Of a stretch of DNA of 64,000 nt, positions 8,516 to 18,045 are shown piece by piece. Each line of letters opens with the position of its first letter. Position 1 is the stretch's first letter. The stretch spans positions 186,001 through 250,000 of the forward strand of contig NZ_JACAWV010000003.1 of the NCBI RefSeq assembly GCF_013390595.1, in the 5' to 3' direction. Below the pieces are notes generated by a model, which saw only the letters and a list, made by a program, of their open reading frames with translations, did no database searches and was not told where the DNA came from. The translations under genes and the position numbers were made by a program. The DNA is from Rhizobium sp. RM (GTDB taxonomy: Bacteria > Pseudomonadota > Alphaproteobacteria > Rhizobiales > Rhizobiaceae).

Positions 8516-10342
8516 TTGGCACCCCCAATTCTTAAACTCGACGATATCAAACTCACCTTTGGCGTGACGCCGTTGCTTGACGGTGCAAACCTGCAGGTGG
8601 AGCCGGGTGATCGTATCTGCCTTGTCGGGCGCAACGGTTCGGGCAAATCGACGTTGATGAAAATTGCCGCCGGCCTGGTCGAAGCGCAATCAGGTGAGGT
8701 TTTCCGTCATCCCTCCGCCACCATCCGTTATCTGGAACAGGCACCTGATTTCGACGGCTATGATACGGTTCAGGCTTATGCCGAGTCGGGGCTCGGGCCG
8801 GGCGACGACCCTTATCGCGTCACCTACATTCTCGAACATCTCGGCCTGACGGGACAGGAGCATCCACAAAACCTTTCAGGCGGTGAAGCGCGTCGTGCGG
8901 CGCTCGCGCGTGTCATGGCGCCTCAGCCGGATATTTTGATGCTGGACGAGCCGACCAACCATCTGGACCTGCCGACGATTGAATGGCTGGAAGACGAGCT
9001 GCAGCAGACGCGAAGTGCACTGGTACTGATTTCGCACGACCGCCGTTTTCTCGAGAAGGTGTCCAACGCCACTGTCTGGCTGGATCGTGGCCAGTCTCGC
9101 CGCCTCAATCGCGGTTTTGCGCATTTCGAGGAATGGCGCGACAAGGTTCTGGAAGAAGAAGAACTGGAGCAGCACAAGCTCGGCAAGGCCATCGAGCGCG
9201 AAGAGCACTGGATGCGGTATGGCGTCACAGCACGGCGCAAGCGCAACATGCGTCGCGTCGGTGAATTGCAGGCCATGCGCGCTTCCTATCGCGGGCACAA
9301 AGGGCCGCAGGGCTCAGTTCAGGCAACGGTGACCGAAGGGCGTGAGTCAGGCAAGCTGGTGATCGAAGCGGACGCCATCACCAAGTCCTATGGCGAACGC
9401 ACCATCGTCGCACCGTTTTCACTACGTGTGCATCGTGGCGACTGTATCGGCCTAGTCGGGCCGAACGGCGCAGGCAAGACGACGCTCCTCAAGATGTTGA
9501 CGGGGCAGCTTGCGCCTGATGGCGGAACGGTCAAGCTCGGCACCAATCTGGAGATTGCGACGCTCGATCAGAAGCGCGAGGATTTGAACCCGGAAGACAC
9601 TCTGGCTTATTACCTGACGGACGGACGCGGTGACAACCTGATCGTCAACGGTGAGCTGAAGCATGTGACGGGCTATATGAAGGATTTCCTGTTTCAGCCG
9701 GAACAGGCCCGTACGCCGATCCGTAACCTCTCGGGTGGTGAACGCGCCCGCCTCATTCTGGCGCGCATTCTCGCGCGTCCGACCAACCTGTTGATCCTCG
9801 ACGAGCCGACCAACGACCTCGATATCGAAACGCTCGATCTTCTTCAGGAAATCGTCGCCGGGTTCTCCGGGACGGTCATTCTTGTCAGCCACGATCGTGA
9901 TTTTCTCGATCGTACCGTCACCTCCACCATCGCACCGGCAAATCCCGATGCGCCGGATGGCCGCTGGATCGAATATGCCGGTGGCTATTCCGATATGATG
10001 GCGCAGCGAAAAGGTGCTGCCGAGGAAAAACGGAAAGCGGAAAAGCAGGAAAAGGCAAAGAGCACATCGTCTGCCTCTTCATCTGCGGAACCTGCAAAGG
10101 GCAAGGCAAAGCTCTCTTTCAAACAGAAGTTCGCGCTGGAAAATCTGCCGAAGGAAATGGAGCAAGCGCAGGGCGAAATCGCCAGGCGCGAAGAGCGAAT
10201 GGCCGATCCCAACCTGTTCACCAAAGACCCGGCCGCCTTCAACAAGCTGGCGGAGGAAATGACCAAGCTGCGCGAAAAGCTGGAAGCCATGGAAGAAGAG
10301 TGGCTGGAACTGGAGATGCTGCGCGAAGAGCTTGAAGGATAA
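8516..10342 (+). CDS. uup: ABC-F family ATPase, Uup-like
   Basis: The 608-residue soluble protein has two ABC ATPase domains and no membrane segment. Domain one has GRNGSGKST (near 41) and LDEPTNHLD; domain two has GPNGAGKTT (near 316) and LDEPTNDLD. The linker is basic and rich in arginine. A Ser/Ala/Lys-rich hinge (about 500-540) leads to a C-terminal coiled coil, as in Uup. ABC-F proteins act on ribosomes, and Uup-type members also bind branched DNA and affect transposon excision. The start is a TTG at 8516 with GGAG ten bases upstream, and it sits four bases after thiN, so the two are probably one transcript. The exact role within ABC-F is inferred. Confidence 0.88.
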   Translation: MAPPILKLDDIKLTFGVTPLLDGANLQVEPGDRICLVGRNGSGKSTLMKIAAGLVEAQSGEVFRHPSATIRYLEQAPDFDGYDTVQAYAESGLGPGDDPYRVTYILEHLGLTGQEHPQNLSGGEARRAALARVMAPQPDILMLDEPTNHLDLPTIEWLEDELQQTRSALVLISHDRRFLEKVSNATVWLDRGQSRRLNRGFAHFEEWRDKVLEEEELEQHKLGKAIEREEHWMRYGVTARRKRNMRRVGELQAMRASYRGHKGPQGSVQATVTEGRESGKLVIEADAITKSYGERTIVAPFSLRVHRGDCIGLVGPNGAGKTTLLKMLTGQLAPDGGTVKLGTNLEIATLDQKREDLNPEDTLAYYLTDGRGDNLIVNGELKHVTGYMKDFLFQPEQARTPIRNLSGGERARLILARILARPTNLLILDEPTNDLDIETLDLLQEIVAGFSGTVILVSHDRDFLDRTVTSTIAPANPDAPDGRWIEYAGGYSDMMAQRKGAAEEKRKAEKQEKAKSTSSASSSAEPAKGKAKLSFKQKFALENLPKEMEQAQGEIARREERMADPNLFTKDPAAFNKLAEEMTKLREKLEAMEEEWLELEMLREELEG

Positions 10343-10434
10343 AAGCGGAACTCCGGGAACGGTTTCGTCTGCTCTGACTTTGACAGAGGAAGCAAATTGG
10401 CTTTTCCTGTCAGTCCAATGGAGGAGTTCGGACC

Positions 10435-10827
10435 ATGCGGATGATTTTCGTCAACCTGCCTGTCAAGGATATCGAGAGATCGAGAGCGTTTTTTACGGCG
10501 CTCGGGTTCAGCTTCAATCCGGAGTATTCTGACGATCGTACGCTTTGCATGATTGTCGAGCAGAACATCTTCGTGATGCTTCTGCAGGAAGAGCGTTTTC
10601 GGGATTTCATCAATGGCGATATTTGTGATGCGGTGAGCAGTACAGAGGTGCTGACCTGCCTTTCGGCAGGGAGCCGTGAGGAGATCGACCGTACGATTAC
10701 GGCGGCACTCGCCTCGGGTGGCAGCAGATGGAAGCCGGTTCAGGATCATGGCTTCATGTATGCCGGCAGCTTTCAGGACCCTGACGGCCATGTCTGGGAA
10801 CTCGTGCATATGACGGAGCAGGCCTGA
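10435..10827 (+). CDS. VOC (glyoxalase/bleomycin-resistance fold) family protein
   Basis: This 130-residue protein of the vicinal oxygen chelate superfamily opens with MIFVNLPVKDIERSRAFFTALGF and closes with SFQDPDGHVWELVHM, the two paired beta-alpha-beta modules. The final glutamate of WELV is a likely metal ligand. The substrate is unknown; relatives include antibiotic-binding and isomerase enzymes. GGAGG-type sequence precedes the ATG. A short hairpin (GGCCTG-ATAA-CAGGCC, 10821-10836) overlaps the stop codon but has no T-run, so termination there is doubtful. Confidence 0.82.
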   Translation: MRMIFVNLPVKDIERSRAFFTALGFSFNPEYSDDRTLCMIVEQNIFVMLLQEERFRDFINGDICDAVSSTEVLTCLSAGSREEIDRTITAALASGGSRWKPVQDHGFMYAGSFQDPDGHVWELVHMTEQA

Positions 10828-10839
10828 TAACAGGCCGTC

Positions 10840-10868
10840 TTGCCAAGCGACAGCGGCAGGTTTACATC
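10840..10868 (+). promoter_or_regulatory. Predicted thiBPQ promoter
   Basis: TTGCCA (10840-10845) and TACATC (10863-10868) are 17 bases apart. The predicted transcription start, near 10875, lies directly before the first paired base of the TPP riboswitch. The -10 box is weak, so confidence rests mainly on position. Confidence 0.5.
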
Positions 10869-10878
10869 CTTGCTTTGA

Positions 10879-10973
10879 TCTAACGGGGTGTCTTGTCTTC
10901 TTTCTGGAGACAAGGCTGAGAGGTTCGCCAACCCGAAGAACCTGATCCGGTTCATACCGGCGTAGGGATTAGA
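10879..10973 (+). ncRNA. TPP riboswitch (THI element)
   Basis: All conserved blocks of the thiamine pyrophosphate aptamer are present in order: GGGGTG (10885), GGCTGAGAGG (10914), ACCCG then AACCTGATCCGGTTCATACC, and CGGCGTAGGGA ending near 10968. The closing helix P1 pairs TCTAA (10879-10883) with TTAGA (10969-10973). A variable arm is formed by CTTGTCTTC and its GAGACAAG partner. It stands before thiB and should repress thiamine import when TPP is plentiful. Confidence 0.97.
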
Positions 10974-11012
10974 CAGCTTTCACGCAAGCGCCTGATCCCC
11001 TTTTCGTTTTTT
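10965..11012 (+). terminator. Terminator hairpin in the thiB leader
   Basis: GGGATTAG (10965-10972) pairs with CTGATCCC (10992-10999) over eight base pairs. An inner GCTT/AAGC helix continues the stem, and TTTTCGTTTTTT follows to 11012, giving a good intrinsic terminator just before the ribosome site. Its 5' arm shares bases 10969-10972 with helix P1 of the TPP aptamer, so the two cannot form together. Confidence 0.75.
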
Positions 11013-11023
11013 AGGAGGTGCGC

Positions 11024-12037
11024 GTGCGTCGTCGTTTCTTGCTGAACTCCATTGTTGCCGTATCTCTGCTGCTGCCGGGTGTTGCCGCGGCGCAAGAGAA
11101 AAAGACACTGACTGTCTACACCTATGAGAGCTTCGTTTCAGAATGGGGTCCCGGCCCCAAGGTGAAAGAGGCTTTCGAAAAAATCTGCAACTGCACGGTC
11201 AATTTCGTCGGTGTTGCTGATGGTGTGGCGCTGCTCAACCGTTTGAAACTGGAAGGCGCTGGCTCGAAGGCTGACGTTGTGGTCGGCCTCGACACCAATC
11301 TCGTGGCGGAGGCCAAACAGACCGGTCTGTTCGAGGCAAGCGACATTGATGTGTCCGCGGCGAAAGTACCGGGCGGCTACCAGGACGATGTTTTCGTGCC
11401 ATATGACTACGGCCATTTTGCCGTTATCTATGATACGCAGACCATCAAGAACCCGCCCAAAAGCCTGAAGGATCTGGTTGACGGCGATCCGTCGCAAAAG
11501 ATCGCGATCCAGGACCCGCGCACCTCGACGCCGGGCCTCGGTCTGCTGCTCTGGGTCAAGTCGGTCTATGGCGACAAGGCGCCGGAGGCCTGGGCAAAAC
11601 TGAAGAACCGCGTTTTGACGGTGACGCCGGGCTGGTCGGAATCCTACGGCCTCTTTACCAAGGGCGAAGTGCCGATGGTGCTCTCCTACACCACGTCGCC
11701 CGCCTATCACATGGTTTCGGAGAACACCGATCGTTATCAGGCCGCAGCGTTTTCTGAAGGGCATTATATCCAGATCGAGGTTTCAGGCCTTCTGAAAAAC
11801 GCGCCGGAGAAGGAGCTTGCCAAACAGTTCCTTGCCTTCACTCTGACGCCGGGTTTTCAGGACGCCATTCCGGAAAACAACTGGATGATGCCAGTTTCCG
11901 CTACTTCGAAGCCGTTGCCGGAAGCTTTTTCTAAACTTGTGCAGCCGGAAAAGACCTTTCTGATGGACTCCGCCGAGGTGGCGAAAAATCGCAAGGCCTG
12001 GATCGATGAGTGGCTTGCGGCCATGAGCGTCAATTAA
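11024..12037 (+). CDS. thiB: Thiamine ABC transporter, periplasmic binding protein
   Basis: ThiB captures thiamine and its phosphates in the periplasm and delivers them to ThiPQ. An N-terminal Sec signal ([18 protein letters not shown], cut after AAA) precedes a class II extracellular binding fold beginning [10 protein letters not shown]. The start is GTG at 11024, because AGGAGG at 11013-11018 sits five bases before it; the in-frame GTG at 11018 overlaps that ribosome site. The length is then 337 residues. A TPP riboswitch and terminator lie directly upstream, and thiP and thiQ follow, so the assignment is firm. Confidence 0.95.
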   Translation: MRRRFLLNSIVAVSLLLPGVAAAQEKKTLTVYTYESFVSEWGPGPKVKEAFEKICNCTVNFVGVADGVALLNRLKLEGAGSKADVVVGLDTNLVAEAKQTGLFEASDIDVSAAKVPGGYQDDVFVPYDYGHFAVIYDTQTIKNPPKSLKDLVDGDPSQKIAIQDPRTSTPGLGLLLWVKSVYGDKAPEAWAKLKNRVLTVTPGWSESYGLFTKGEVPMVLSYTTSPAYHMVSENTDRYQAAAFSEGHYIQIEVSGLLKNAPEKELAKQFLAFTLTPGFQDAIPENNWMMPVSATSKPLPEAFSKLVQPEKTFLMDSAEVAKNRKAWIDEWLAAMSVN

Positions 12038-12056
12038 GGGAAGTTCAGGCGAACAG

Positions 12057-13679
12057 ATGATGCTGCGTCGCGACTACAGATGGTCGATGATTGGAGGAAC
12101 GGCGGCGTTTACCGCCGTTTTTCTGTTCATGGCGCTTGCCGTCGTCGCGCTGCTTTCGTTTGATGCTGGAACGTCGGCTTCGGGAATTCTGGATGCCTAT
12201 ACGCTGCGCATCCTCCGCTTCACGCTTTATCAGGCAACGCTGTCCACCCTTATTTCCATCATTCTGGGTCTGCCGGTGGCGCTGGCGCTGGCCCGGCAAA
12301 GACGTTTTCCCGGCCGTATCTGGATAATCAGGCTGCTGGCGGTTCCGATGGGTCTGCCAGCAATTGTCGGGGCCTTCGGGATCATCGCGATCTGGGGCAG
12401 GCAAGGTGCGCTGAACACCGCGCTTTTGTCACTCGGCAAAGAGCAGCCATTCAGCATCTACGGCCTCTCTGGCATTCTCGTTGCGCATGTATTTTTCAAT
12501 CTGCCGTTGGCCGTTCGGTTGATGCTGGCGGGGCTGGAGCGCGTGCCCGCAGAATATTGGCGCATGGCGTCGAGCCTTGGTATGGGCTCGTTATCGGTGC
12601 TTCGCTTCATCGAGTGGCCTGCAGTCATGCGCCTCGTGCCGGGCATTGCCGGGCTCATCTTCATGCTATGTGCCACCAGTTTTACGCTTGTTCTGCTTTT
12701 GGGAGGTGGACCTGCGGCAACGACACTCGAAGTGGCCATCTACCAGGCGCTGCGATTTGATTTCGATCCACAGCGCGCGATTGCCCTTTCGCTGATGCAG
12801 ATCACCCTGACGGCCGTTCTTCTTGGTTTGCTTTCCCTGTTTCCCTCGCAGGACGCGGAGATTGCATCCCTGGGACGACCGATCCGTCGTTTTGACAGTT
12901 TCGGTATCGCTGCCCGGGTCTGGGACGGAGCGGCCATTGTTTTCGTGATCCTTCTGGTCGGCTTGCCGCTTGCGGCCGTCGCTGCTTCCGGGCTCAGTGC
13001 CGATCTGATCCGGCTTGTTTCGGCGCCGGTCTTTGTGCGGGCCGCGACCACCAGCTTTTTCATCGCGCTGCTGTCGGGGACACTTGCCGTGCTTTGCTGC
13101 GTTGCGTTGATTGCTGCGCGGCAGGCGATTTCTTCAAAACGAAGAGTTACGGCGCCCTTGCGGTTCGTCTCGGTACTTTATGGAGCAGGCTCTTCACTCG
13201 TCCTTCTCGTGCCGCCTGTGGTCCTCGGAAGTGGCTGGTTTTTGCTTTTGAGACCACTGGGCGATGTCAATCTGTTTGCCCCCTTGCTCGTCGCCCTGAT
13301 CAACATGCTGATGGCCCTGCCGCTTGTCATGCGGGTATTGGAGCCAGCCATTGCGACGCACCGCGCCCGCACCGGGCGCCTATCGGCAAGTCTTGGCATC
13401 TCGACTTTTTCGCGTATGCGTCTGATCGACATGCCTGTCCTGTGGCGGTCTCTTGCCATGGCCATGTCATTTTCAATGGCACTGTCGCTTGGCGACCTTG
13501 GCGCGGTTGCCCTATTCGGTTCGGAGAACTTTGTGACCTTACCCTGGCTGGTTTACAGCAATATGGGCAGCTATCGGACGAATGATGCGGCGGGATACGC
13601 CTTCATTCTCGGTCTCGTTTGCCTGTTGCTTTCCGCTGGCGGTGTGCCGAGTTCCAAATCATCAAAGGGAAGCGCATGA
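12057..13679 (+). CDS. thiP: Thiamine ABC transporter, permease
   Basis: The 540-residue inner-membrane permease consists of two fused halves, each with about six membrane segments, as in ThiP and other Fbp-type permeases. The two EAA-type cytoplasmic loops appear near residues 155-185 (the [16 protein letters not shown] stretch) and 435-460 (the [13 protein letters not shown] stretch). It lies 19 bases after thiB and its last bases overlap the thiQ start, so translation of the three genes is coupled. It forms the membrane channel for thiamine uptake. Confidence 0.94.
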   Translation: MMLRRDYRWSMIGGTAAFTAVFLFMALAVVALLSFDAGTSASGILDAYTLRILRFTLYQATLSTLISIILGLPVALALARQRRFPGRIWIIRLLAVPMGLPAIVGAFGIIAIWGRQGALNTALLSLGKEQPFSIYGLSGILVAHVFFNLPLAVRLMLAGLERVPAEYWRMASSLGMGSLSVLRFIEWPAVMRLVPGIAGLIFMLCATSFTLVLLLGGGPAATTLEVAIYQALRFDFDPQRAIALSLMQITLTAVLLGLLSLFPSQDAEIASLGRPIRRFDSFGIAARVWDGAAIVFVILLVGLPLAAVAASGLSADLIRLVSAPVFVRAATTSFFIALLSGTLAVLCCVALIAARQAISSKRRVTAPLRFVSVLYGAGSSLVLLVPPVVLGSGWFLLLRPLGDVNLFAPLLVALINMLMALPLVMRVLEPAIATHRARTGRLSASLGISTFSRMRLIDMPVLWRSLAMAMSFSMALSLGDLGAVALFGSENFVTLPWLVYSNMGSYRTNDAAGYAFILGLVCLLLSAGGVPSSKSSKGSA

Positions 13680-14392
13680 GTACGGAAAATCTGGCGATTC
13701 GGCTGGATGAAGTGAACTTAACACTCGGGTCGCAGAGCTTTCAGTTTGACTGCAGTTTCAACAGAGGACGGATTACGGCTGTCGTCGGTGCCTCGGGTTC
13801 CGGCAAGTCGACTTTGCTCAACCTTGTTGCCGGCTTCGAGATGCCGGACACCGGCCGGGTGCTGATCAATGAGCAGGACGTAAAGATGCTCGATCCCTCC
13901 GAACGTCCCGTTTCATTGATCTTTCAGGACAACAACCTTTTTGCGCATCTCGACATTTTCACCAATGTTGCGCTTGGCGTCAGTCCGTCTTTGAAATTGC
14001 AGGCAAAGGACAGGCAGGAAATTGACCTTGCGCTTGAGCGCGTTGGGTTGGCGGGGTTCGGAAAACGCATGCCGAACACGCTGTCGGGCGGTGAGAGGCA
14101 GCGAGCGGCTTTGGCACGCGCGCTTGTGCGCGAAAAGCCTGTCATGCTTCTTGATGAACCTTTTGCCGCGCTTGATCCGGGTTTGCGGTCCGGGATGGTC
14201 TCATTGCTTGTTAAACTGCAAGCCGAAACACAACATACCGTCGTTATTGTCACGCATCATATCGATGACGTGAAGAAGCTGGCTCAGGATGTGGTTTTTC
14301 TTGATCAGGGCAGCGTTCTCTACTCGGGTTCGGTCGATGATTTCTTTGCCACACAAAATGTGAAGGTCATTGAGGGCTTCCTGAATGGATGA
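13676..14392 (+). CDS. thiQ: Thiamine ABC transporter, ATP-binding protein
   Basis: This 238-residue ABC ATPase powers ThiBP. It has Walker [10 protein letters not shown] (near 37), the signature [11 protein letters not shown] (near 132) and Walker [13 protein letters not shown] (near 152). A Q-loop glutamine lies in [10 protein letters not shown]. The ATG at 13676 overlaps the thiP stop as ATGA and follows AAAGGGAAG. An upstream GTG in the same frame (13619) lies inside thiP and is not needed. The operon ends here; the following 243 bases hold no recognised gene and no clear terminator. Confidence 0.95.
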   Translation: MSTENLAIRLDEVNLTLGSQSFQFDCSFNRGRITAVVGASGSGKSTLLNLVAGFEMPDTGRVLINEQDVKMLDPSERPVSLIFQDNNLFAHLDIFTNVALGVSPSLKLQAKDRQEIDLALERVGLAGFGKRMPNTLSGGERQRAALARALVREKPVMLLDEPFAALDPGLRSGMVSLLVKLQAETQHTVVIVTHHIDDVKKLAQDVVFLDQGSVLYSGSVDDFFATQNVKVIEGFLNG

Positions 14393-14635
14393 TCGCCTTA
14401 TTTTCGACGCGGCCCGCTGGCAATCGCTTTACCACACGACTTCAATGACGCTAATTTGCACTTGCGAGACTCAAGTTGTTGTCCGAGAACACGGTAACTA
14501 TTGCCTTCTTCAAAAATAGTCCGGGTGCGAAGGATCGTTTTTACCTCTGCGGCATTCATGTGCTGGTCGAGGGGAATATGATATTCTGGTCTGCAATTAA
14601 CGGATGATCAGGAACGTTAGGAGCAGACTAACAGA

Positions 14636-16162
14636 ATGAAAAATTGCGTGACTGCACAGAGGGGTTTGTTCTCCGGTTCAGGCGTTCAGCGTTTCGGCAG
14701 AGCGGCCAAAGTTTTTTCTGTGCTTGCGGCATCCTCCGTCATTCTATCTTCCTGCCAGTCTCTGTTCAGCCCGGCTTACCAATCCACGTTGCGGCCGTCC
14801 GACAATCCGCAGACCGTGGAAGAGGTGCAAAAAAACGACCCGCGTGCCCAGATGGGTGCGCGTGAGCATCCCCGCATCGTGGCGAGTTACGGTGGTGAAT
14901 ATCACGATGCCAAAACGGAACGGCTGGTTGCGCGCATCACCGGTGCGCTGACGGCGGTATCGGAAAATCCGCAGCAATCCTATCGCATCACAATTCTCAA
15001 TTCACCGGCGATCAATGCCTTTGCTTTGCCGGGTGGCTATCTTTACGTGACGCGTGGCCTTCTGGCGCTTGCCAATGACGCGTCTGAAGTAGCGGCTGTG
15101 CTTTCGCACGAAATGGGCCATGTCACCGCCAATCACGGGATCGAGCGTCAGCGCCGTGAGGAGGCGGAGGTTATTGCCAGCAGGGTGGTTGCCGAGGTGC
15201 TGTCCAGCGACCTCGCCGGCAAGCAGGCGCTGGCACGTGGCAAGCTGCGACTTGCAGCATTTTCCCGTCAGCAGGAACTGCAGGCTGATGTTATCGGCGT
15301 GCGGATGCTGGGCGAGGCAGGGTACGATCCTTTCGCGTCGCCCCGGTTCCTTGACTCGATGGCCGCTTACGCCCGCTTCACGTCCGCCGATCCCGACAGC
15401 GACCAGAGCCTCGACTTCCTGTCCAGCCACCCGAATACGCCACAACGTATCGAATTGGCGCGGCGTCATGCCCGCGCCTTCGGCCAGGAGGGGCAGGTCG
15501 GTGATCGTGGCCGCGACTGGTTCCTCGATGGCATCGATGGGCTGCTTTATGGCGACAGTCCACAGGAAGGTTACGTCCGTGGGCAGACATTCCTGCACGG
15601 CACGCTCGGCATCCGTTTCGATGTTCCGGAAGGCTTCGTGATCGATAACAAGGTGGAAGCCGTTCTGGCGACCGGACCTGGCGACATGGCCATCCGTTTT
15701 GATGGCGTTGCCGATCCCAAGCAGACCAGTCTTGCGAACTATCTCACGAGTGGCTGGGTGGCGGGCCTCATCCCGGAAACCGTTCGTGAAACCCAGGTCA
15801 ATGGGCTCGAGGCCGCAACGGCCCGTGCGTCCGCCGACAAGTGGGATTTCGATGTGACCGTCATCCGTGTCGGCCAACAGATCTTCCGTTTTCTGACGGC
15901 CGTGCCAAAAGGCAGCCCGCAGCTTGACAGTGTTGCCAACGTTCTGCGCAGCAGCTTCCGGCGGATGACGCCACAGGAGATTGCCTCGCTGAAACCGCTG
16001 CGCGTACGGGTCATCACCGTAAAACCCGGTGAGACCGTGGCGACGATGGCGGCGCGCATGATGGGCACGGATCGCAAGCTTGACATGTTCAGGGTACTGA
16101 ACGCGTTGAGCGCGACAGCCACTCTCCAACCCGGCCAGCGGGTGAAGATCATTTCGGAGTAA
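14636..16162 (+). CDS. M48 family zinc metalloprotease, lipoprotein with LysM-like tail
   Basis: The 508-residue exported protease has a lipobox LSSC with lipidation expected at C40. The M48 catalytic motif HEMGH is at 158-162, and E214 in QQELQAD is the third zinc ligand. This resembles BepA/YfgC and Loi-type envelope proteases that clear misfolded outer-membrane proteins. After the protease domain a roughly 170-residue region of unknown fold leads to a C-terminal LysM-like segment (VKPGETVATMAARM through LQPGQRVKI, about 462-507), which may bind peptidoglycan. Many M48 proteins of this class end in TPR repeats instead. The start follows AGGAG about ten bases upstream. Confidence 0.9.
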   Translation: MKNCVTAQRGLFSGSGVQRFGRAAKVFSVLAASSVILSSCQSLFSPAYQSTLRPSDNPQTVEEVQKNDPRAQMGAREHPRIVASYGGEYHDAKTERLVARITGALTAVSENPQQSYRITILNSPAINAFALPGGYLYVTRGLLALANDASEVAAVLSHEMGHVTANHGIERQRREEAEVIASRVVAEVLSSDLAGKQALARGKLRLAAFSRQQELQADVIGVRMLGEAGYDPFASPRFLDSMAAYARFTSADPDSDQSLDFLSSHPNTPQRIELARRHARAFGQEGQVGDRGRDWFLDGIDGLLYGDSPQEGYVRGQTFLHGTLGIRFDVPEGFVIDNKVEAVLATGPGDMAIRFDGVADPKQTSLANYLTSGWVAGLIPETVRETQVNGLEAATARASADKWDFDVTVIRVGQQIFRFLTAVPKGSPQLDSVANVLRSSFRRMTPQEIASLKPLRVRVITVKPGETVATMAARMMGTDRKLDMFRVLNALSATATLQPGQRVKIISE

Positions 16163-16170
16163 CCAAAAAG

Positions 16171-16198
16171 AAAACCCCGGATCGCTCCGGGGTTTTTT
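16171..16198. terminator. Bidirectional terminator between the M48 gene and leuC
   Basis: AAAACCCCGGA and TCCGGGGTTTTTT flank the loop TCGC. The stem has A-tracts on the left and T-tracts on the right, so it works for the plus-strand protease gene and for minus-strand leuC. Confidence 0.92.
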
Positions 16199-16222
16199 GT
16201 CAGTCTGGTTTGGCTTCGACGT

Positions 16223-17632
16223 TTATTGCCATTCACGAACATCGACGAAGTGGCCGGCGATGGCCGCCGCCGCCGCCATGGCGGGGGAAACCAGATGTGT
16301 GCGGCTCTTGTAGCCCTGACGGCCTTCGAAGTTGCGGTTCGATGTCGAGGCGCAACGTTCGCCCGGCTTCAAACGGTCATCGTTCATGGCAAGGCACATG
16401 GAGCAGCCCGGTTCGCGCCACTCGAAACCGGCGTCGAGGAAGATCTTGTCCAGACCCTCCTTTTCCGCCTGCTCTTTCACCAGTCCGGAGCCGGGGACGA
16501 TCATTGCGGAGACTGTCGGCGCGACCTTGCGGCCATCAACGATCTTTGCCGCAGCACGCAGGTCCTCGATGCGACCATTGGTGCACGAGCCGATGAAGAC
16601 ACGATCGACAGGAATATCAGTCATGCGGGTGCCGGGCTTCAGGCCCATATACTCCAGAGCGCGCCATTTGGAGGCACGCTTGTTCTCATCTTCAATCTTG
16701 TCCGGATCAGGAACAGTGCCCTGAACGGATGTCACGTCTTCAGGCGACGAGCCCCAGGAAACGATCGGTGGCAGGCTGGCGGCATCCAGCACGACAATCT
16801 TGTCGTAGTGCGCGCCTTCATCCGACTTCAGCGTCTTCCAGTAGGCGATCGCCTGTTCCAGCGTTTCGCCCTGCGGTGCGCGCGGCTTGTCCTTGATATA
16901 TTCGAACGTCGTTTCGTCCGGTGCGATGAGACCAGCGCGGGCGCCACCTTCGATCGTCATGTTGCAGACCGTCATGCGGCCTTCCATGGACAAGGAACGG
17001 ATCGCCTCGCCGGCAAATTCGATCACGTGGCCGGTACCGCCGGCGGTGCCGATTTCACCAATGATCGCGAGGATGATGTCCTTTGCCGTCACGCCTTCCG
17101 GTATCTTGCCGTCGACACGCACCAGCATGTTCTTGGCTTTTTTCTGGATCAGCGTCTGGGTTGCCAGAACGTGCTCAACCTCCGAGGTGCCGATACCATG
17201 CGCCAATGCGCCAAAGGCTCCGTGGGTGGAGGTGTGGCTGTCGCCGCAGACGATCGTCATGCCAGGCAGGGTGAAGCCCTGTTCAGGGCCGACGATGTGA
17301 ACGATGCCCTGGCGCTTGTCACGTTCGGAATAATATTCAACGCCGAAATCCTTGGCGTTCTGCGCCAGTGCTTCGACCTGAATACGGCTTTCTTCGTTCT
17401 TGATGCCCTCAAGACGATCGGCCGTGGTTGGAACGTTGTGGTCGACGACAGCCAGGGTGCGGGTCGGCGAATGGACAGGACGACCTGCCATACGCAGGCC
17501 TTCGAAGGCCTGCGGCGACGTCACTTCGTGAACGAGGTGACGGTCGATGTAGATGAGACAGGTCCCATCCGGGTCGCGGTTGACGACGTGGTCGTCCCAG
17601 ATCTTGTCATACAGGGTACGCGGTGCGCTCAT
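16223..17632 (-). CDS. leuC: 3-isopropylmalate dehydratase, large subunit
   Basis: LeuC and LeuD isomerise 2-isopropylmalate to 3-isopropylmalate in leucine synthesis. The 469 residues are the usual length. The 4Fe-4S cluster ligands are visible as C350 (GSCTNGR) and C410 with C413 (CSMC). The ATG at 17632 ([12 protein letters not shown]) follows AAAGAG; an ATG at 17650 would add six residues and is less likely. leuD is not adjacent, as is common in Rhizobiaceae, where leuC and leuD are separated. A likely promoter with a dyad lies at 17672-17700. Confidence 0.97.
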   Translation of the reverse strand: MSAPRTLYDKIWDDHVVNRDPDGTCLIYIDRHLVHEVTSPQAFEGLRMAGRPVHSPTRTLAVVDHNVPTTADRLEGIKNEESRIQVEALAQNAKDFGVEYYSERDKRQGIVHIVGPEQGFTLPGMTIVCGDSHTSTHGAFGALAHGIGTSEVEHVLATQTLIQKKAKNMLVRVDGKIPEGVTAKDIILAIIGEIGTAGGTGHVIEFAGEAIRSLSMEGRMTVCNMTIEGGARAGLIAPDETTFEYIKDKPRAPQGETLEQAIAYWKTLKSDEGAHYDKIVVLDAASLPPIVSWGSSPEDVTSVQGTVPDPDKIEDENKRASKWRALEYMGLKPGTRMTDIPVDRVFIGSCTNGRIEDLRAAAKIVDGRKVAPTVSAMIVPGSGLVKEQAEKEGLDKIFLDAGFEWREPGCSMCLAMNDDRLKPGERCASTSNRNFEGRQGYKSRTHLVSPAMAAAAAIAGHFVDVREWQ

Positions 17633-17671
17633 GGCTCTTTGCCTTGTCATTCAAAAGGTAAATTGGAGATC

Positions 17672-17700
17672 GATATGAGGTGGACAGCAGGTACTGTCAG
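17672..17700 (-). promoter_or_regulatory. Predicted leuC promoter with overlapping dyad
   Basis: On the minus strand CTGACA (17700-17695) and CATATC (17677-17672) are 17 bases apart, about 40 bases before leuC. The inverted repeat GACAG-CAGGTA-CTGTC (17683-17698) overlaps the -35 box and spacer and could be a repressor or activator site. No regulator is identified. Confidence 0.45.
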
Positions 17701-17964
17701 GCGAGCCTAAGTCGGCTGTTGAGCGCCCCGGCGATGCGCGCGAAAAAACGGGCTGGCAGACGCTTATGGTCCTGCAGCACGTAGATATTCTGCGCGAGAC
17801 ATCCGAATTTCGATTCCATGGCCGCCTTCATACCAGATCGGGGACGCTACGGCAATATCATGCCGAGGTGGCGAGAGTGCCGATTTTATCGCCACGAAAT
17901 GCCAGTTTTTTACGCGAGATGCCTTGAAATCCCCTGTATTGCGGGGTGATTGCTGCATTGCAAC

Positions 17965-17991
17965 TTGCTTGTTGTGCGCTGCACATATAGA
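17965..17991 (+). promoter_or_regulatory. Weak predicted promoter and operator of the MFS gene
   Basis: TTGCTT (17965-17970) and TATAGA (17986-17991) are separated by 15 bases, shorter than ideal. The spacer holds the dyad TGTGC-GCT-GCACA (17973-17985), ending at the -10 box, which is a plausible operator. The gene start is 55 bases downstream. Confidence 0.4.
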
Positions 17992-18045
17992 CGGAGCGCC
18001 TTATCATCTGCATTTCGAACGAGGAATCGAAGGGAGGGAAAGCAC

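Larger units (their letters stand above)
17633..18045. other. Intergenic region between divergent leuC and the MFS gene
   Basis: This 413-base stretch contains the predicted leuC promoter (17672-17700), the weak promoter of the MFS gene (17965-17991) and two dyads lying within them. A 64-codon minus-strand reading at 17764-17958 has no ribosome site or recognisable motif and is not called. No RNA gene was recognised between 17701 and 17960. Confidence 0.6.

Noticed and set aside
10821..10836. Hairpin overlapping the VOC stop codon as a terminator
   Set aside because: The stem is only six base pairs and no T-run follows.
16226..17710. Open frame of 494 codons on the plus strand opposite leuC
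   Set aside because: leuC has all three cluster cysteines and a normal start, and the antisense frame is a codon-bias shadow.
17764..17958. Possible small minus-strand gene of 64 codons upstream of leuC
   Set aside because: It has no ribosome site, no recognisable motif and lies between promoters; it could be a leader peptide, but no run of leucine codons is seen.
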